A stretch of DNA of 64,000 bases from Acetobacter sp. 46_36. Its GTDB lineage: Bacteria; Pseudomonadota; Alphaproteobacteria; RF32; CAG-239. The position numbers and the translations under genes were made by a program. The stretch covers positions 1 through 64,000 of the forward strand of contig MNTT01000015.1 of assembly GCA_001917135.1 (NCBI GenBank). Reading direction: 5' to 3'. Of this stretch, positions 9,329 to 16,521 are shown piece by piece (within the stretch, counting starts at the first letter, position 1; each line of letters starts with the position of its first letter). The notes under the pieces are model-generated. The model saw only the letters and a list, made by a program, of their open reading frames with translations, was not told where the DNA came from and did no database searches.

Positions 9329-9385
9329 ACAAATAAAATTTATGTAGTATGATAACGATAACAATAAACAAAACGGAGAGGAAAA

Positions 9386-10072
9386 ATGAGAGTTTTATTA
9401 ATAGAAGATGACTATGCCGTTTCTCAAAGCGTCGAAACAATCCTCAAAAAAGAAGGCATGGTTGTCGATACCACCGATGACGGCGAAGACGGGCTGGACT
9501 GCGGCAAACTGTATGATTATGACATCATTATTCTGGATTTGAACCTGCCCGGCATGAACGGCTATGAAGTCTTAAAAAGCCTCCGCAACGCCAAAATCAC
9601 CACTCCGGTTCTGATTTTGTCCGGCCTCTATGAACCGGATAAAAAAGTCAAGGGGCTGGGTTACGGTGCAGACGACTATCTGACCAAACCGTTTGACAAG
9701 AGCGAGCTTCTCGCCCGCATTCAGGCAATTGTCCGCCGCTCCAAAGGACATTCCAATTCGATTATTCAAACCGGGCTCGTCGAAGTCAATCTGGATACAC
9801 AGACCGTCAGCGTCGCCGGCAAAGACCTGCACCTGACCGGCAAGGAATACGGTATTATGGAATTGCTTTCCCTGCGCAAAGGTTCAACCTTGAACAAGGA
9901 ACAGTTCTTAAACCACCTCTACGGCGGCATTGACGAACCGGAATTAAAGATTATTGACGTCTTTATCTGCAAGCTGCGCAAAAAGCTGGAAAAAGCTTCC
10001 GGCGGCAAAAACTATATTGAAACTGTCTGGGGCCGGGGATATATCTTAAAAGACCCCGATGAACACAAATAG
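9386..10072 (+). CDS. ctrA: Cell-cycle response regulator CtrA
   Basis: 228 residues. An N-terminal receiver domain with phospho-acceptor Asp51 (IIILDLNLPGMNGYE), acidic pair EDD at 7-9 and Lys in DDYLTKPF; then an OmpR/PhoB winged helix with the near-invariant CtrA stretches HLTGKEYGIMELLSLRKG, FLNHLYGGIDEPELKIIDVF and ETVWGRGYILKDP. CtrA is the master DNA-binding regulator of division, polarity and motility in alphaproteobacteria and normally receives phosphate from CckA-ChpT, neither of which is in the window. CGGAGAGG precedes the ATG. It is a single-gene unit, closed by a strong terminator. Confidence 0.96.
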   Translation: MRVLLIEDDYAVSQSVETILKKEGMVVDTTDDGEDGLDCGKLYDYDIIILDLNLPGMNGYEVLKSLRNAKITTPVLILSGLYEPDKKVKGLGYGADDYLTKPFDKSELLARIQAIVRRSKGHSNSIIQTGLVEVNLDTQTVSVAGKDLHLTGKEYGIMELLSLRKGSTLNKEQFLNHLYGGIDEPELKIIDVFICKLRKKLEKASGGKNYIETVWGRGYILKDPDEHK

Positions 10073-10086
10073 TTTCAATTGCAGGA

Positions 10087-10130
10087 TTAAGAGGCGGTTG
10101 CTCCCACATTAAACCGCCTCTTAATTTTTT
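10087..10130 (+). terminator. Rho-independent terminator of ctrA
   Basis: A 13-base perfect stem (10087-10099 with 10112-10124), 12-base loop, then TTTTTT (10125-10130), 15 bases after the ctrA stop. Confidence 0.9.
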
Positions 10131-10195
10131 GTACCAGTCTTCGCTCGGAAAAGCAAGTTTAAAAACCCGAATACATACCCGATGTCGCAATCCTG

Positions 10196-10840
10196 CTATT
10201 CAAAAGTAAATACCAGCGTACAGTTTTCATAATCCAGACAAGTCTGGCAAAACGCCTGCATGTCTGTAAACGTTACCGATTGCAGGCATTTTCGGCCGCC
10301 GCTGCACCAGCCGCTTCCCCAAAAGCTTCCTGAAGAACCGCTCCCCTCGCCTTCTCCGTACCTGTGTATCCAGACCTTAAACAGCATATCCTGATATGGC
10401 AGCGCCACATGCTCAAACAACAGCCGGCAGTATTCCTCAAGCTGTACACCGGTCCAACCGCCGGCCTTTTTGTTTTTAAGCTCATAATTGACGGTTATGT
10501 ACTTATTGCTTGCGGTTACCGTTGTCGTATGCAGGGTGCTGTCTACAATTCTGCCGCCGGAATACCTCCAGTTTTTAGGCAGAAATCCGGCATTGATCAC
10601 CTGTGGCGTTAATCCGGCATATCCACCCGACTGTCTGGCAATTCTGAGCCAGCTGTCACGAAACTCCGTCAAATCGCGGATAAATCCGGCATACTCGGTT
10701 GCTGCAGTCGTTAATCTGTGGGTGGTCATGGCCTTGCCGAAACCGGCAATAGCGCCAACCGATAAAATGCCGACAATAGCCAAAACCCCAAGCATTTCAA
10801 TCATTGACCGCCCCGCATGGCTCCGATTGCTTTCCCTCAT
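10196..10840 (-). CDS. Type IV prepilin-like protein
   Basis: 214 residues from the ATG at 10840, chosen because GGAAGGA lies nine bases upstream; the open frame continues 34 codons further but that part overlaps a terminator and is unlikely to be translated. A short basic leader ends in HAGRSMIEMLGVLAIVG: a prepilin peptidase site after Gly, conserved Glu at +5 and a hydrophobic helix (ILSVGAIAGF). The residue after the cleavage site is Arg rather than the usual Phe or Met. The C-terminal domain is rich in Gly/Ser and has seven cysteines (for example AFCQTCLDYENC), probably disulfide-bonded outside the cell. No other pilus genes are nearby, so it may be a minor pilin or pseudopilin encoded away from its machinery. 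The leader has an elaborate structured non-coding segment. Confidence 0.8.
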   Translation of the reverse strand: MRESNRSHAGRSMIEMLGVLAIVGILSVGAIAGFGKAMTTHRLTTAATEYAGFIRDLTEFRDSWLRIARQSGGYAGLTPQVINAGFLPKNWRYSGGRIVDSTLHTTTVTASNKYITVNYELKNKKAGGWTGVQLEEYCRLLFEHVALPYQDMLFKVWIHRYGEGEGSGSSGSFWGSGWCSGGRKCLQSVTFTDMQAFCQTCLDYENCTLVFTFE

Positions 10841-10898
10841 CTGACAAGTCCTTCCCGTTTGTCCGCAGCCCCTTTGCCGCGAAAACAAAAGTTCATAA

Positions 10899-10923
10899 CA
10901 AAAAACCACCTGATTAAGGCGGT
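10899..10923 (-). terminator. Terminator-like hairpin upstream of the prepilin gene
   Basis: On the minus strand ACCGCC (10918-10923) can pair with GGTGGT (10905-10910), one G-U pair, across a 7-base loop, followed by TTTTTT (10900-10905). It lies about 60 bases before the prepilin ATG. The same ACCGCC can instead pair with an identical GGTGGT at 11114-11119, which would break this terminator. Confidence 0.6.
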
Positions 10924-11119
10924 CGGAGAGTTCAACAATCATATCGCATAAAATGACTCTTTTAGCCTTTCAGCCGAAGCTTTGGACATACGCTAAAAGC
11001 TCCCCGACCTTTTACAGTCGGGGATATATCTATTGCCGGCAATAAAACCAATCGGCAATATAACGATGTTATATCCTAACACCGTATGCGATAAAGACCG
11101 TTGAAAGTCCCGCACCACC
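10905..11119 (-). ncRNA. Candidate structured RNA or leader switch (unassigned)
   Basis: Read on the minus strand, the two ends of this segment pair over about 24 base pairs in blocks: 11114-11119 with 10918-10923, 11100-11105 with 10931-10936, and 11085-11093 with 10942-10950 (nine perfect pairs). Inside are ATATAAC/GTTATAT with a 3-base loop, a 7-8-base GC hairpin (11001-11008 with 11017-11024), and CTTTTAGC/GCTAAAAG (10959-10966 with 10992-10999) enclosing AGC-TTCG-GCT. The 3' strand of the closing helix alternatively forms a terminator. This is the layout of a riboswitch or terminated small RNA. I do not recognise the family. A short mobile repeat with inverted ends is the main alternative. 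Confidence 0.5.
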
Positions 11120-11200
11120 TCTGGCGCTGACAGGCAAAAGCCTGCTTAACCAAATACTAAATGCTTTTTTCTTAAAATAAAGTAAATGAACGTGCCGGAA

Positions 11201-13087
11201 TTAAAAATTAACCTTAATACCCAGGCCAAACTCTTCATCGTCATGATAATCGGAATTAAACTTTTTATATCCAGCATACAGCATCACATCGCGCGTCAGC
11301 CCGTACCCTCCTTCCGCCGCATAGGTTTGACCGCGCGCCGTATCGCTGGTGGTAAAATTCTGCATCGCCTGCAAATTAAGGCGAACTCTTCCGCTGTTAT
11401 AATAAACTCCGCCTTTCAGCCCGATTCCCAAATATCCGTTGTCATAAAGCCCGCCGCCGTATGCCGCATTCGGAACGCTCATTGCATATAACAAGGTATG
11501 CTCTCCCAGCGCATAGCTTTGCCCCACGCCGGTTTCCAGCACCAAAGCCCCGCTGTCTTCACCCGACTTGGCATCAAACAATTCCCTGTAACCGACTTTA
11601 ATATCGTATGACAACGGCGAAAACATCGCATCTGCTCCCGCCAGAGATTTAATCCCCAGCAAATTCAGTTCCTGCAACACCCATTTGCCCCGTACATCAT
11701 AATGCCGGACTTTTCCTTCAAATAAATTGATTTCAGCTCCGTTTAACAAGCCATAGCTGTCTTCCAGCAGCGAGTTGTAAACCGGCTTGAAACTGACTTC
11801 CTGAAACGCCTCGCCGTTTCTCGCCCCAAACATTATGCCTGCCTGTTTTGCCTTATGCGCCAAAACCGGATTCTCGCCTTCTTTCAATTCGTCAAAATAC
11901 TGTCGTTGATTGGCAATTTTGCTACGTTCGCGCAACAATGCCAGACTTTTCTTCCGATAGTCCGTAAGTTCCAAATCGCCGTCCACATAACGGTATTGCA
12001 CATACTGGTACGCCGTTTCCAGCACATCGGCCTTTTCCTCTTCGTCAAGCGCGGATAAATCCGTCTTATCGCGGCGGATAATATCAATAAAAGCGTCATA
12101 CTGACGGCTGTTCATCTGTGCCGCACGGTATTTCAGCTTAGACTGGCGGGAGGGACGGTAATTCGCCGCCGTCACCAGCCCCGAAACATTATTCACCGCT
12201 TTCAGCGTCGCCAGCGGCACCGTATATCCGCCAAACCCGTCACTGATATCTAATTCCGGACGTGCCGCCTCCAGCATCAGCAACAGGACGTACGAACAGT
12301 TGCGCGATGCAAAGTAATAGCGGATTTTCGCCCGCTGCATCTCCCACATATGCGCCGTAAACAGTTCCAGTTCATCATCCGAAAGCCGCAGTTCATACTC
12401 CCAGATATCGCGATTCTCAATATTGTTGTACAGATTGATAACATCATAATACGGCTTGATGCCGAACGTTCCGTAATAACCGCCCCACAGGCCTTTCAGT
12501 GCATACAAAACGCCGGTTTCGTCGCCGGTATCCGCACCGAAATTCGCCCCATGCGCCAACAGTTGCGTCCCTTTGCGCTTCGTGTCAATCCGAAACAACG
12601 TATGCCCGAACAAGGACGACGGATTGCTCATATACGCATTCGTAAACAGCATGGTAACCGCTTTAGGCTGAACATCCGCCAGAAATTTCTGATAACCGGC
12701 ACAGCCATCCAACGTTCCACGTACAGCCCCCTGCCGCTTCAGATAAATAAACCGCGCCGGAAAAGCACATTTTTTCAACTCGCCGCTGTTTTCCTCTTTT
12801 CCAGACGCCTTAGCCTCCTTTCCGAACGCCTTAATCTCCTCTCCGGCCGACTTTGCCTCCGCATTAAATGTCGTAACCGCTGCCCGATATTCGGCTTCCG
12901 GATTCTCTCTTCCTCCCGGCGTTAGAAAAAACTCCCCATTTTCCACTACGGACTCATAACCACTGCCGTTTTTTTCATAATGCAACAGTTTCAGCCAGCC
13001 TTTGTCAAAAGCTTCTGTTTCCGCACATGCACCCTGCACCGGAACCGCCACAATCGCCAACAATGCCAGCCAAACCCGTATTTTCAT
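11201..13087 (-). CDS. Lnb/DUF4105-domain outer-membrane protein
   Basis: 628 residues from the ATG at 13087, chosen because it begins a signal peptide (MKIRVWLALLAIVAVPVQGA). Residues about 140-290 form the DUF4105 domain, now associated with lipoprotein N-acyltransferase Lnb: His162 in SSLFGHTLFRID and Cys264 in FASRNCSYVLL are the expected catalytic pair. Residues about 400-628 look like transmembrane beta-strands ending in KVNF, so an outer-membrane barrel is attached. A Lys/Glu/Ala stretch (about 75-102) is repetitive. The downstream-transcribed partner of the DUF3015 gene. Acyltransferase activity is inferred from the family; the barrel is my reading of the strand pattern. Confidence 0.78.
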   Translation of the reverse strand: MKIRVWLALLAIVAVPVQGACAETEAFDKGWLKLLHYEKNGSGYESVVENGEFFLTPGGRENPEAEYRAAVTTFNAEAKSAGEEIKAFGKEAKASGKEENSGELKKCAFPARFIYLKRQGAVRGTLDGCAGYQKFLADVQPKAVTMLFTNAYMSNPSSLFGHTLFRIDTKRKGTQLLAHGANFGADTGDETGVLYALKGLWGGYYGTFGIKPYYDVINLYNNIENRDIWEYELRLSDDELELFTAHMWEMQRAKIRYYFASRNCSYVLLLMLEAARPELDISDGFGGYTVPLATLKAVNNVSGLVTAANYRPSRQSKLKYRAAQMNSRQYDAFIDIIRRDKTDLSALDEEEKADVLETAYQYVQYRYVDGDLELTDYRKKSLALLRERSKIANQRQYFDELKEGENPVLAHKAKQAGIMFGARNGEAFQEVSFKPVYNSLLEDSYGLLNGAEINLFEGKVRHYDVRGKWVLQELNLLGIKSLAGADAMFSPLSYDIKVGYRELFDAKSGEDSGALVLETGVGQSYALGEHTLLYAMSVPNAAYGGGLYDNGYLGIGLKGGVYYNSGRVRLNLQAMQNFTTSDTARGQTYAAEGGYGLTRDVMLYAGYKKFNSDYHDDEEFGLGIKVNF

Positions 13088-13139
13088 AATCGTCCGCAGA
13101 TACAAAAAGGGCGCGGTTCCCCACGCCCTCAATCAAGAA

Positions 13140-13598
13140 TCACGCCTGAGCCAATTCCATGATTTTCAAAGTCAAATCAACAGCTTCAACGTTTTCATCC
13201 GTAAACAGATACGCAAAATTCTGCTGTGCTCTAGCACCGAGTTCTTTGCTGTCGACTTCCAAAAGTCCGGCAATCGTATCAATTGTTTCGCCTCTTCCGG
13301 CCGAAGCGTCCATCGCAAACTGTTCCATATTGTTTTCAATCACGGCCAGAACCAGCTTGCCCGTACCGCCGGTAACGCGCCCGTTCGGATCGCAACCGGA
13401 AGTTCCGAGCGTAACGCCGATGGTATTCAGGAAAATGCCGTTGGTTGTCATCGCCAACACCTGCGGGATAATACCGGACTGCCCTCTCCAAGCCATAGAA
13501 CCCAAACCACAGCCGCCGGTAGAGTCAATTGCCTTCGCCGGAGAAACGGCAAACAGGGCAGCCGCAAAAACAGCACCCAAAACTAAATTCTTTTTCAT
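13140..13598 (-). CDS. DUF3015 family exported protein
   Basis: 152 residues from ATG 13598 (AAGGAG seven bases upstream; the preceding TTG is not needed). Signal peptide MKKNLVLGAVFAAALFAVSPAKA. The mature part opens with GGCGLGSMAW and has TTNGIFLNTIGVTLGTSGC, the two cysteine-bearing signatures of DUF3015. The function of the family is unknown. The Lnb-like gene starts 52 bases downstream on the same strand, so the two are probably one operon and may act together in the envelope. Confidence 0.85.
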   Translation of the reverse strand: MKKNLVLGAVFAAALFAVSPAKAIDSTGGCGLGSMAWRGQSGIIPQVLAMTTNGIFLNTIGVTLGTSGCDPNGRVTGGTGKLVLAVIENNMEQFAMDASAGRGETIDTIAGLLEVDSKELGARAQQNFAYLFTDENVEAVDLTLKIMELAQA

Positions 13599-13685
13599 CA
13601 AAGTTCTCCTTGTACAATAAAACAGTTATAATCTAGCACCTCCTGCCTGGTTGTATAGCATAAAGTTTGACTAATCAACAGCTCC

Positions 13686-13850
13686 TCCGTTATATGTCCC
13701 GCTTCTCCATTACCGTATGTTCTGCCTTTTCGTTGCCGTATGCTCCCCCTTCCCGCCGTATACTCAGCCGCTTTGCCGCCGATACCGCCTCGTCGCCGTA
13801 CGCCTGATTTCCCGCCGCCGTTTGCCGTATCCCGCCGCCGCTCCCTTCCG
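13686..13850. repeat. Degenerate ~20-23-base tandem repeat between the DUF3015 gene and greA
   Basis: The core CCGTA(T/C) recurs at 13713, 13736, 13756, 13796 and 13825 (a variant CCGAT at 13779), embedded in GC-rich, purine/pyrimidine-biased sequence that on the minus strand reads as ATACGGCAACGAAAAGG-like units. I see no convincing gene here: the overlapping frames are low-complexity. The rest of the 455-base gap (13599-14053) is AT-rich close to greA and presumably holds its promoter. Confidence 0.5.
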
Positions 13851-14053
13851 CCATTTTGCTGCATAACAAGGCTTGCCCACACCACTTTAAAAATTTTACT
13901 TGATTTATTATTTGATTTGTGCTTATATTTATATACAGAAAATAACGGATACTGGCTGGCACCGCAAAGGTGGCAGTCAAATTTTTTCAAACTTTTCAAT
14001 TAACGCACACATCCGCAGCCTTTTGCGGAAAACTTATTTTTAGGAGAAATAAA

Positions 14054-14527
14054 ATGGATAAATTCCCACTGACCAAGAAAGGATTTTTACGGTTAGAGCA
14101 GGAACTCAAGACCTTAAAAGGTGTTGAGCGGCCCAATGTTATCGCCGCCATCGCCGAGGCGCGTTCGCATGGCGATTTATCGGAAAATGCCGAATACTCG
14201 GCAGCTAAAGAAAAACAAGGCTTTATTGAAGGGCGGATTCAGGAGCTGGAAGCCGTCGTCAGCCGGGCACAAATTATTGACCCGGCAGAAATGAGCGGCG
14301 ACGTCATCCGTTTCGGTGCAACTGTTTCCGTCGTTGACGTTGATACGGATACCGAAAACTGCTACCAAATTGTGGGCGACTATGAAGCCGACATAAACGA
14401 CAACAAAATTTCTCTGTCCTCGCCGCTGGCAAAGGCTCTGATTGGCAAAGAAGTCGGCGACGAAGTTGTCTATATGGCTCCGGGCGGCAAAAAGACGTTT
14501 GAAGTACTAGAAGTTTCGTATATCTAA
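14054..14527 (+). CDS. greA: Transcription elongation factor GreA
   Basis: 157 residues from ATG 14054, which follows TAGGAG; the open frame upstream has no ribosome binding site. GreA stimulates RNA polymerase to cleave backtracked RNA. The N-terminal coiled coil (PLTKKGFLRLEQELKTLK to residue about 75) carries the acidic tip motif HGDLSENAEYSAAKE (Asp and Glu for catalysis), followed by the FKBP-like C-terminal domain with KEVGDEVVYMAPGG. Single gene with its own terminator. Confidence 0.96.
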   Translation: MDKFPLTKKGFLRLEQELKTLKGVERPNVIAAIAEARSHGDLSENAEYSAAKEKQGFIEGRIQELEAVVSRAQIIDPAEMSGDVIRFGATVSVVDVDTDTENCYQIVGDYEADINDNKISLSSPLAKALIGKEVGDEVVYMAPGGKKTFEVLEVSYI

Positions 14528-14556
14528 AAACTTCCGCGGTAAAACCTTATATCAAA

Positions 14557-14581
14557 GCCAGGACAAATTCCTGGCTTTTTT
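14557..14581 (+). terminator. Rho-independent terminator of greA
   Basis: 7-base stem GCCAGGA/TCCTGGC with a 5-base loop and TTTTTT, 29 bases after the greA stop. Confidence 0.88.
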
Positions 14582-14601
14582 CATATTAAGGAGAATCGAC
14601 A

Positions 14602-15354
14602 ATGAACGATACGACAGAAACCGGCGACTGCCATTACGACTATGCCAACAAATGTGACTGTTCTGAAGACGATAAATGCGGCTGCACATTTCCCAATAAT
14701 CTTGCCCACGATTACAGTCCCGGATGTTTTGAGGAAAAGGAACCGCTCCACCCCCATATGGAATTGACGGTAGGAATGGCGGCACCGGATTTTACTGCCC
14801 CGGCAGTCTTAAGCGACAACACGCTTGTTGAACATTTCAACTTTTACAAATACACCAGAGGAAAGCTTGCCGTTCTGTTCTTTTACCCTGAGGATTTCAG
14901 TTTCACCTGCCCGTCCGAACTGCTGATGCTTAATCGGGAACTTAATGCCTTCTCAAAACGCAACACTCGCGTTTTGGCCATTTCGACGGATTCAGTACAC
15001 TCACATCTGGCTTGGAAAGAACTGCCGCCGGAAAAAGACGGCGTCTCGGACATAAACTTTCCTATGATTGCCGATCTTGATAAAAAAATTTCCGCCCATT
15101 ACGGTATTTTAAGCAAAAAAGAAACCGCCCTGCGTGCCACTGTCATCATTGACGAAAAAAAGATAATCCGCCATATGAGTATTAACGACAACAAAATTTG
15201 GCGTAACCCGGAAGAAACCCTCCGTATTCTTGATATCTTAAACCAAAAAGACGATACGCTTACCTCATGCCCTAAAGGCTGGAAACAAAACTTTTTCTTT
15301 GAGCGTCCTGAACCCGAAAGTCTGACTGAAATGTTCAGCCATCGAGATAATTAA
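14602..15354 (+). CDS. 2-Cys peroxiredoxin with Cys-rich N-terminal extension
   Basis: 250 residues. An AhpC/TSA-type thioredoxin fold begins near residue 55 (VGMAAPDFTAPAV). The peroxidatic cysteine is Cys103 in FYPEDFSFTCPSE, the Arg of the active site is in ETALRATVIID, and the resolving cysteine is Cys223 (TSCPKGW), so it is a typical 2-Cys enzyme that reduces peroxides. Residues 1-45 are an addition not found in ordinary AhpC: Cys10, 18, 20, 26, 28 and 42, arranged as KCDC and KCGC. This could bind a metal or relay electrons. AAGGAG precedes the ATG. No thioredoxin or AhpF gene is adjacent. Confidence 0.9.
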   Translation: MNDTTETGDCHYDYANKCDCSEDDKCGCTFPNNLAHDYSPGCFEEKEPLHPHMELTVGMAAPDFTAPAVLSDNTLVEHFNFYKYTRGKLAVLFFYPEDFSFTCPSELLMLNRELNAFSKRNTRVLAISTDSVHSHLAWKELPPEKDGVSDINFPMIADLDKKISAHYGILSKKETALRATVIIDEKKIIRHMSINDNKIWRNPEETLRILDILNQKDDTLTSCPKGWKQNFFFERPEPESLTEMFSHRDN

Positions 15355-15450
15355 CATTTCTTATGCCGCCACTTTTCTGCATCAATATATCTGGCTTCCG
15401 GCATACCTCTGGCGCAAAACCTGACTTTTCCCGCGTTTCCGCCGGATACG

Positions 15451-15480
15451 AAAAAAGACGCTGTAAACCAGCGTCTTTTT
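15451..15480. terminator. Bidirectional terminator between the peroxiredoxin and tRNA-Ser
   Basis: A 12-base perfect stem (15452-15463 with 15469-15480) with a 5-base loop, flanked by A-run and T-run, so it works in both directions: end of tRNA-Ser on minus and backstop for the peroxiredoxin on plus. Confidence 0.85.
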
Positions 15481-15488
15481 AATCAAAA

Positions 15489-15579
<91 letters not shown>

Positions 15580-15676
15580 GTTGCACCGCTTTGTATAACC
15601 TTTTTTTATATTTGGCAAGCACTTTTTTTACTTGTGCGAAAAAAATCCCGGCGCAAACTCAAACCGCAATCGGCAT

Positions 15677-16267
15677 CTAACTTTCAGGATAGCCGATAAC
15701 CTGATTCATAATCACAAACTCATCCCGATTCAATCGCAGTTTATCTTTAAGCTCGTCTTTGTCAATATAACCGCGGACAATCGTATTCAACCCCTTACTC
15801 GTTGCATATAAATAAACATTCTGCGCAGCGGCACCAGCATGAAAAGGTGAATTTATCTGGTCGCTCCCGGCATAAATCAGATTAACCGGAGCGTTTTTAA
15901 CAAAATCCTGCTTGGCAATATATCTGCTAATTTCTTCATCGCTGACTTTAATCAGCGAATTTGCCGCCGCATCGTATGCCCAGATAGAGTTTTGATAGAC
16001 CACAAAAACTTTCAGGTTCTGCTCATTCTTTGCCGTCGGGATAGTCCTGGTTCCCTTTTTATTAATACCGAAAGATGCCCACAGCAAATCGCTGAGCGTC
16101 TGCTCGCTGATATCCTTGCTGCTGTATGAACGAGCCGACTGTCTATTATCTATTAACTGCATCAATTCCGAACTTTTATCCGGCTGAGGCAGTTTTTTAA
16201 CCTCTCCGGCAAAACATTCCAACGGCAAAATCAACGAAAACAAAAGCAAACCCAGCCCGCGCATCAT
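15677..16267 (-). CDS. Exported SagB/nitroreductase-like protein
   Basis: 196 residues from the ATG at 16267; the AGGGGA Shine-Dalgarno lies six bases before it, too close to the earlier ATG at 16273. A signal peptide (RGLGLLLFSLILPLECFAG) is followed by a nitroreductase fold: NRQSARSYSSKDISEQTLSD near the start, IPTAKNEQNLKVFVV in the middle and FHAGAAAQNVYLYATSKGL near the end, patterns of the SagB-type FMN oxidoreductases. Substrate unknown. Being exported is unusual for a flavin enzyme of this type, although related periplasmic or lipoprotein forms exist. It is followed by a 58-base gap to the tRNA-Ser region with no shared operon. Confidence 0.82.
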   Translation of the reverse strand: MMRGLGLLLFSLILPLECFAGEVKKLPQPDKSSELMQLIDNRQSARSYSSKDISEQTLSDLLWASFGINKKGTRTIPTAKNEQNLKVFVVYQNSIWAYDAAANSLIKVSDEEISRYIAKQDFVKNAPVNLIYAGSDQINSPFHAGAAAQNVYLYATSKGLNTIVRGYIDKDELKDKLRLNRDEFVIMNQVIGYPES

Positions 16268-16521
16268 AACCATTCCCCTGTATGTTTTTTAAGAATAATT
16301 ATGTATACGCCGCGTTTGCTTTAAATTCGGTTAATTTTGTTGTGATATTTGTTTTCCAGCCTGTTTTTGCGGCTGCATTCTAACGCGACCGCCGCTTTTT
16401 TGCTACTCACATTTTCTACAGCCGCCGCCTTTCCCGTTACGCACATTTTCTGCAACAGCATTTTTATGAAAAAGGCCTACAGCATACTTCTTCAGGCAGA
16501 TGCGCCTGCATTCTTCCCGGC

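Noticed and set aside
11083..11125. Resemblance of ACCGTATGCGATAAAG to group II intron domain V
   Set aside because: The second half needed for the 34-base domain V hairpin (GAAA loop and matching arm) is absent, and no intron-encoded reverse transcriptase is near.
13598..13999. Overlapping 133- and 96-residue frames in the GC-rich repeat region
   Set aside because: Low-complexity Gly/Arg translation of the degenerate repeats, no ribosome binding site, no family.
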